A stretch of 64,000 nt of DNA, taken from Fibrella forsythiae (GTDB taxonomy: Bacteria; Bacteroidota; Bacteroidia; Cytophagales; Spirosomataceae). The notes beneath the pieces are model-generated. The model was not told the DNA's origin and ran no database searches. It worked only from the letters and a program-made list of their open reading frames with translations. Location of the stretch: positions 124,001 through 188,000 of the forward strand of contig NZ_JAFMYW010000002.1 in assembly GCF_017353175.1 (NCBI RefSeq). The letters are read 5' to 3'. Below, piece after piece: positions 60,192-64,000 of the stretch (the stretch's first letter is position 1; every line of letters begins with the position of its first letter). Made by a program: the position numbers and the translations under genes.

Positions 60192-60519
60192 ATGTAGGCA
60201 GGGTAAGATCTTCAGTACACCGCTATATAGTCCCCTTGGTTTCGGTAAAATGAACGAGTACTGCCCGCACTGTGGCATGCGCTTTGAAGTTGAACCAGGC
60301 TATTTCATTGGCGCAATGTACGTGAGCTATGCATTCTCAGGTGGTCTGGCACTTATATTGGGATTTGCCCTGTTCTATTTGGCTAATAATCCGCCAGGAT
60401 GGGTATATTCATTGATTATCTCAATAGCCGTCATCCTTATTTCAGCTATAAATTTCCGTTTATCGAGAGTGATATGGCTACACTACGTGGCTGGTATTCA
60501 GTATAATCCAGCTTTGTAA
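60142..60519 (+). CDS. DUF983 family protein
   Basis: 125 residues from ATG 60142, overlapping the previous gene by 50 bases. A zinc-ribbon-like pair of CxxC motifs (CPKC near 16-19, CPHC near 44-47) precedes two membrane helices (about 60-82 and 90-110) ending near LSRVIWLHYVAG. DUF983 members are small membrane proteins near oxidase genes, with a proposed but unproven assembly role. A terminator follows, so this gene closes the respiratory cluster. Confidence 0.88.
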   Translation: MPNVSKFQAVSEGLCPKCRQGKIFSTPLYSPLGFGKMNEYCPHCGMRFEVEPGYFIGAMYVSYAFSGGLALILGFALFYLANNPPGWVYSLIISIAVILISAINFRLSRVIWLHYVAGIQYNPAL

Positions 60520-60533
60520 GATAGTTGTCTGAC

Positions 60534-60565
60534 AAAATCCCGATCTCAACAGGTCGGGATTTTTT
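60534..60565 (+). terminator. Terminator of the act/cox cluster
   Basis: Perfect 10-bp stem AAAATCCCGA / TCGGGATTTT (60534-60543, 60554-60563) continuing into further T's. Confidence 0.92.
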
Positions 60566-60622
60566 AGTTTACATGCAACCTCCTGAAAGATGGCTGCATC
60601 TTGCTATCAAATGACCTAAAAA

Positions 60623-61213
60623 ATGGCTCTCTCAATACCATACTACCTGTCGGAAAGTCAGTTGGTAGTTGCGTTGCAACGGGGAGAAGCGCGCGCTCAA
60701 AAGATTGTCTACGAGCGTTATGCTAACCGAATGATGGCAATCTGCCTCAGGTACGTTGCCAATCAGGCCGATGCTGAAGACGTATTGATTGAATCATTTA
60801 TGCGCGTGTTCGAACGGGTAAATCAGTTCAGAAGTGAGGGAAGCTTTGAAGGATGGATCAGACGAATTATGGTTACCGAATCCTTGATGTTTCTGCGTAA
60901 GAACAAATCGCTCCGGCAGGAAATATCCCTGGAAAGCGTAACAGAGGAGCCTGACTATCAATGGGCCGACGAAGCGCTACAGGCTAATGACCTGCTACGG
61001 TTGGTAGCTCAATTACCGGATGGGTATCGGACTATTTTCAACCTGTATGCAATCGAAGGGTATAGTCATGCTGAAATAGCCAGCCTGACAGGCATTAGCG
61101 AGGGAACGTCAAAATCGCAATTGTCAAGGGCCCGGGCATTACTTCAACAAAGAATTAAAACGCTTGAAACCGATGTAAAGTCGGCACCGGAATATGGAAA
61201 AGCAGCCAGTTGA
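60623..61213 (+). CDS. ECF-type RNA polymerase sigma factor
   Basis: 196 residues. Region 2 (about 25-85) has the -10-binding core YERYANRMMAICLRYV with ADAEDVLIESFMRVFERV; region 4 (about 130-190) has LPDGYRTIFNLYAIEGYSHAEIASLTGIS and a DNA-binding helix ending GTSKSQLSRARALLQ. There is no region 1.1 or 3. The gene ends overlapping its probable anti-sigma factor by 20 bases, an arrangement that typically ensures matched amounts. The activating signal is unknown, but the following barrel protein suggests an envelope stimulus. Confidence 0.93.
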   Translation: MALSIPYYLSESQLVVALQRGEARAQKIVYERYANRMMAICLRYVANQADAEDVLIESFMRVFERVNQFRSEGSFEGWIRRIMVTESLMFLRKNKSLRQEISLESVTEEPDYQWADEALQANDLLRLVAQLPDGYRTIFNLYAIEGYSHAEIASLTGISEGTSKSQLSRARALLQQRIKTLETDVKSAPEYGKAAS

Positions 61214-62054
61214 TGATCTCTTTGCTCGTAAGCTACACGATGCTGAAGCACCAGTCAGCTCGGATTTGTTTAATCGGATGCAACAACGAATGGGCACTAA
61301 ACCACTCCCTGTTCGTCGAAAAATAGGAGCTTGGTGGTACGTAGCTAGCGCAGCCTGTGCACTAGTAGCTGTCTGCTTCTTGTACCTGACAAACAAACCT
61401 GAGAAACAACTATTAGAGTCTTTCGCACAAAAGCGATTGCCAGAGCAATCAGATGTTAATAGGGTAGTAACTAAACGGAGAGATAGGTTCAATGGGTCTG
61501 CCACTAGGTTACAGACAATAGATGAAGAGACTGAAAAGGTTACAAAGGAGCACAGGAAGCCTGGGCAACTTGCAAAGGCAACGTACCCAGATCTAAAACC
61601 TACTAATCCTAAAAGCCAGCTATCTGCCAGAGAGCATAGACTGGTTTTGACCCAACAAGTTGAAGAACAAATTGCTGTAATTAAAGCAAACGAGAACGAG
61701 AAGTCTGTTCCTGCGGCACCACAGTTAGCTATATCTCAACCTGGTATTGAGCGGGTTGAGCAGGCAACTGTTAAACCAAAACAGATTACAGAGCGGACAA
61801 TCTTATTAACCATTAATGAACCTCAGACCAAAAATGAACTGGCAGCGTCGAATAACAACTATCAAAAGCCAGATACGCAAAACCAACCAAATGGCTTATC
61901 AGGTCTATTTGGTAAGCTTAAGCAATTAAAGAATGGCGAAGTAATGGCTAAGGCCACACCGGTTAGTGAAAGCAACTCGACCCAGAAAAAACGGCTTGGG
62001 CGTGTTTTCACGGAAGTGAAAGAAAGTTTGAAAAATGAAACAACGCTAGAATAA
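61194..62054 (+). CDS. Probable anti-sigma factor, single-pass membrane protein
   Basis: 286 residues. A cytoplasmic N-terminal segment (1-43), one membrane helix (AWWYVASAACALVAVCFLYL, about 44-63) and a long, low-complexity periplasmic part rich in K, Q, E and N, with no enzyme motif. A zinc-binding anti-sigma motif (HxxxCxxC) is absent, so membership is inferred from the gene order and topology only. The ATG is at 61194, 20 bases before the sigma-factor stop, and the stop overlaps the next start by one base. Confidence 0.7.
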   Translation: MEKQPVDDLFARKLHDAEAPVSSDLFNRMQQRMGTKPLPVRRKIGAWWYVASAACALVAVCFLYLTNKPEKQLLESFAQKRLPEQSDVNRVVTKRRDRFNGSATRLQTIDEETEKVTKEHRKPGQLAKATYPDLKPTNPKSQLSAREHRLVLTQQVEEQIAVIKANENEKSVPAAPQLAISQPGIERVEQATVKPKQITERTILLTINEPQTKNELAASNNNYQKPDTQNQPNGLSGLFGKLKQLKNGEVMAKATPVSESNSTQKKRLGRVFTEVKESLKNETTLE

Positions 62055-63049
62055 TGAAAACGCTCAGCCTATCCATCTGCCTCCTACTGAATTCGTTGTT
62101 TGCGCTGAGTGCGCCAGCTGATTCACTTATCATTCGATTCGGCTCAAAGGGGAAAATAGCGGTCTATGCACCCACAAAAGACCAACTGAAGGGCATAACC
62201 AAATATGACCTTAACCGCATAGTGCGCGACATGGTTACAAAACTGGATTCTGTACCCGAGGGTCAGGTGTATGCCATCGATGCCGCAAATGGCCAGCGCT
62301 ATTTGAAAGACACACTTGTGGTTGTACAAAAGTCAAAGGGTACCATCACTGTTACCGTAAGGGGTAATGATTCGGATACGACCTACCAATCTGAACGACG
62401 CGTTAGAATTAATAAACGGGAAACGAACAGCAATCGTAACAATTGGAAAGTCAGCACCGATTTTCATATTGGTCTAAATACCTGGACAGGTGGTCCGGGT
62501 GTACAAACGTATGGTGGAAACTCCTATGAACTTGACCCCTTAGGTTCACGCTACTTTGCAATAAGTGCTACTCAGAACCCAGCTATCGTTAAAACCAGCA
62601 AATTTAAGCTGAGTGTGCGTTACGGACTGCAGGTTGCCTGGAATAACTTCATGTTTCAGGAAAGCGTAATAGCGCAACGGGGGCCAGATGGCATTCAGTT
62701 TAATCCTTCCGCTACCCACCTTACAAAGAGCAAGCTTACTGTTTGTAACATAGAAGTGCCACTCATGCCGCAGTTTGCATTCTATAATAGCAGCAGAAAG
62801 CGAGCGTTCAATATCGGGGTAGGTGGATTCGTCGGGTACCGACTTGACAGCTATACGAAGATCAAGCAGGATAACGGTGATAAATTCCACGATCACGCTG
62901 GCTTTTATCTGAATAATCTTCAATACGGCGTTCAGGGAACTGTAGGTCTGGCAAATTTTAACTTTTTTGTAAAATATAATCTGAACACTAGTTTTCAGGA
63001 TGGGAGGGGGCCAGCTGTACATCCATTAAGCTTTGGGATAACGATTTAG
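62054..63049 (+). CDS. Outer-membrane beta-barrel protein in the sigma operon
   Basis: 331 residues with a signal peptide (MKTLSLSICLLLNSLFALSA). Residues about 20-130 form a mixed domain; from about 135 amphipathic strands alternate (WKVSTDFHIGLNTW, KFKLSVRYGLQVAW, KLTVCNIEVPLMPQFAFY), ending SFGITI. The barrel resembles PorT-like families but no close relative is recognised. Its place after an ECF sigma/anti-sigma pair suggests it is a target or a sensor of that system. It starts with a one-base overlap (TAATG). Confidence 0.75.
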   Translation: MKTLSLSICLLLNSLFALSAPADSLIIRFGSKGKIAVYAPTKDQLKGITKYDLNRIVRDMVTKLDSVPEGQVYAIDAANGQRYLKDTLVVVQKSKGTITVTVRGNDSDTTYQSERRVRINKRETNSNRNNWKVSTDFHIGLNTWTGGPGVQTYGGNSYELDPLGSRYFAISATQNPAIVKTSKFKLSVRYGLQVAWNNFMFQESVIAQRGPDGIQFNPSATHLTKSKLTVCNIEVPLMPQFAFYNSSRKRAFNIGVGGFVGYRLDSYTKIKQDNGDKFHDHAGFYLNNLQYGVQGTVGLANFNFFVKYNLNTSFQDGRGPAVHPLSFGITI

Positions 63050-63061
63050 CTTGGAAAACTG

Positions 63062-63109
63062 CTCACGAGTAAGCCCCGTTAGAAGTCCCTGACGGGGCTT
63101 ACTCGTGAG
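63062..63109. repeat. Perfect 18-bp inverted repeat, likely terminator hairpin
   Basis: Arms 63062-63079 and 63092-63109 (CTCACGAGTAAGCCCCGT and its complement), loop 12 bases. A T-run (TTTTTT) follows about 12 bases later, so termination on the plus strand is possible but not classical. Confidence 0.8.
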
Positions 63110-63136
63110 AAAGAGAAAAGATTTTTTAGCCACACT

Positions 63137-63167
63137 GTTGACAACGCGCAAAAACCTTGTAATTTTG
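63137..63167 (+). promoter_or_regulatory. Promoter of the tRNA-Tyr/Gly/Thr cluster
   Basis: GTTG (63137-63140), 19 bp, TAATTTTG (63160-63167): exact -7 box and one-mismatch -33 box at canonical spacing, about 50 bases before tRNA-Tyr. Confidence 0.72.
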
Positions 63168-63217
63168 CAACTCCAAACTGAGAAGCAGGGCGGGAATTGT
63201 TCTTTTTAGATTGACTT

Positions 63218-63303
63218 GGGGAGTTTCCAGAGTGGCCAAATGGATCAGACTGTAAATCTGCTGGCGTACGCCTTCGGAGGTTCGAATCCTCCACTCCCCA
63301 CCA
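63218..63303 (+). tRNA. tRNA-Tyr (anticodon GTA)
   Basis: 86 nt including an encoded CCA. Acceptor GGGGAGT / ACTCCCC, anticodon loop CTGTAAA (GTA), a long variable arm as expected for class II tRNA-Tyr, T-arm GGAGGTTCGAATCCTCC. Confidence 0.95.
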
Positions 63304-63317
63304 TTTAAGTAAAGTAA

Positions 63318-63390
63318 GCGGGAGTAGCTCAGCTGGTAGAGCGATAGCCTTCCAAGCTATAGGTCGCGAGTTCGAACCTCGTCTCCCGCT
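63318..63390 (+). tRNA. tRNA-Gly (anticodon TCC)
   Basis: 73 nt. Acceptor GCGGGAG / CTCCCGC, D-arm GCTCAGCTGGTAGAGC, anticodon stem ATAGC / GCTAT with loop CTTCCAA (TCC), T-arm GCGAGTTCGAACCTCGT. No encoded CCA. Confidence 0.96.
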
Positions 63391-63472
63391 CAACGACGTA
63401 CCTGGAAATAGGCTTGTGTTTGATACAGTTAATCAGATCCAAACCTATTTCTTATTCGATTACACTGTACTT

Positions 63473-63544
<72 letters not shown>

Positions 63545-63586
63545 CTAAGCTGCCAGATGTTGCTCTGTTGAGGCGGCTTTGATAAG

Positions 63587-63609
63587 GTGCTCTGCAAAGA
63601 GCACTTTTT
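63587..63609 (+). terminator. Terminator of the tRNA cluster, before tuf
   Basis: Perfect 7-bp stem GTGCTCT / AGAGCAC (63587-63593, 63598-63604), loop GCAA, then TTTTT. It separates the tRNAs from tuf, which must have its own promoter in the remaining 54 bases or depend on read-through. Confidence 0.88.
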
Positions 63610-63663
63610 GCGTAAGGGCAAATCAACTTACACTAACTATAGTTAACTAAAGCGTTTTTAGAC

Positions 63664-64000
63664 ATGGCAAAGGAGAATTTTGACCGCTCGAAACCGCACG
63701 TCAACATCGGTACGATTGGTCACGTTGACCACGGCAAGACGACGCTGACGGCAGCAATTACGAAAGTACTCGCCGGGAAAGGTCTGGCTGCAATGCGGGA
63801 CTTCTCGTCGATCGATAATGCCCCAGAGGAAAAAGAGCGTGGTATCACGATCAACACCTCACACGTAGAATATGCGACGGCTAACCGTCACTATGCACAC
63901 GTTGACTGCCCAGGCCACGCTGACTATGTGAAGAACATGGTAACGGGTGCCGCTCAGATGGACGGTGCTATCCTGGTAGTTGCTGCAACTGATGGCCCAA
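63664..64000 (+). CDS. tuf: Translation elongation factor Tu, N-terminal part (runs off window)
   Basis: 112 codons visible from ATG 63664. EF-Tu brings aminoacyl-tRNA to the ribosome with GTP. G1 GHVDHGKT (about 19-26), G2 switch-I threonine in [10 protein letters not shown], and G3 [12 protein letters not shown] are all intact. The tRNA-Tyr/Gly/Thr plus tuf order is common in bacteria; in many Bacteroidota tuf is followed by secE, nusG and ribosomal protein genes, which would lie beyond the window. Confidence 0.97.
   Translation, partial: MAKENFDRSKPHVNIGTIGHVDHGKTTLTAAITKVLAGKGLAAMRDFSSIDNAPEEKERGITINTSHVEYATANRHYAHVDCPGHADYVKNMVTGAAQMDGAILVVAATDGP

Overview
The window is a chromosomal segment of a Bacteroidota bacterium, most likely order Cytophagales and plausibly Spirosoma or a relative. 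The evidence is the Bacteroidota promoter pattern (TTTG, 19 bp, TAnnTTTG) in front of several genes, a gliding-motility lipoprotein GldB, PorT-like outer-membrane barrels, DUF1080, DUF4142 and DUF983 families, and a complete alternative complex III plus caa3-type oxidase cluster. Species assignment is inference. No prophage, insertion sequence, CRISPR array or replication origin was seen.

Layout. 1-8.4 kb: the end of an OmpA-like protein, an SDR dehydrogenase, and two paralogous FtsX/MacB-type ABC permeases flanking a soluble PAS histidine kinase. 8.4-21 kb: a DUF1080 hydrolase, hemA, a membrane histidine kinase, a lipoprotein, a LuxE-like acyl-protein synthetase, a DUF4142 protein, an NtrC-like regulator without an HTH, a quinone oxidoreductase, a protein built of ten-residue repeats, prfB and lpdA. 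20.8-31.8 kb: an exported Ppx/GppA-like protein, a minus-strand run (ABC exporter, Fur family, membrane MutS-like ATPase), gldB, a barrel, a DEAD-box helicase, a TPR protein and a MORN-repeat protein. 32-39.5 kb: envelope functions (GDP-fucose synthase, NeuD-like acetyltransferase, LpxH-like phosphoesterase with a glycosyltransferase, penicillin acylase, OmpH/Skp-like protein). 39.5-43.3 kb: a candidate structured RNA, smpB, an HNH nuclease, rpsA and tRNA-Cys. 43.4-60.5 kb: actABCDEF, cox genes, heme A synthesis genes, SCO and small accessory proteins, all on one strand with tiny gaps. 60.6-63.1 kb: an ECF sigma factor, a probable anti-sigma factor and a barrel protein with overlapping ends. 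63.2-64 kb: tRNA-Tyr, tRNA-Gly, tRNA-Thr and the start of tuf.

How it works together. The respiratory cluster builds a quinol-to-oxygen chain: ActA-F oxidise menaquinol, c-type hemes carry electrons, and the caa3 oxidase reduces oxygen. CtaA and CtaB make heme A, and SCO loads copper. The cluster appears more AT-rich than the first 40 kb by eye.

Most unusual signals: (i) a non-palindromic word, CAGGTACGTT, occurs at least 15 times on both strands where about 0.1 is expected; (ii) exact TAnnTTTG boxes lie 4-5 nt before three start codons, suggesting leaderless mRNAs; (iii) a protein with 13 decapeptide repeats of unusual helical periodicity; (iv) a periplasmic Ppx/GppA-fold protein; (v) an apparent independent transcript ending in a strong terminator upstream of smpB; (vi) a 7-codon upstream ORF overlapping actA by ATGA; (vii) many long intergenic inverted repeats with unrelated arms.
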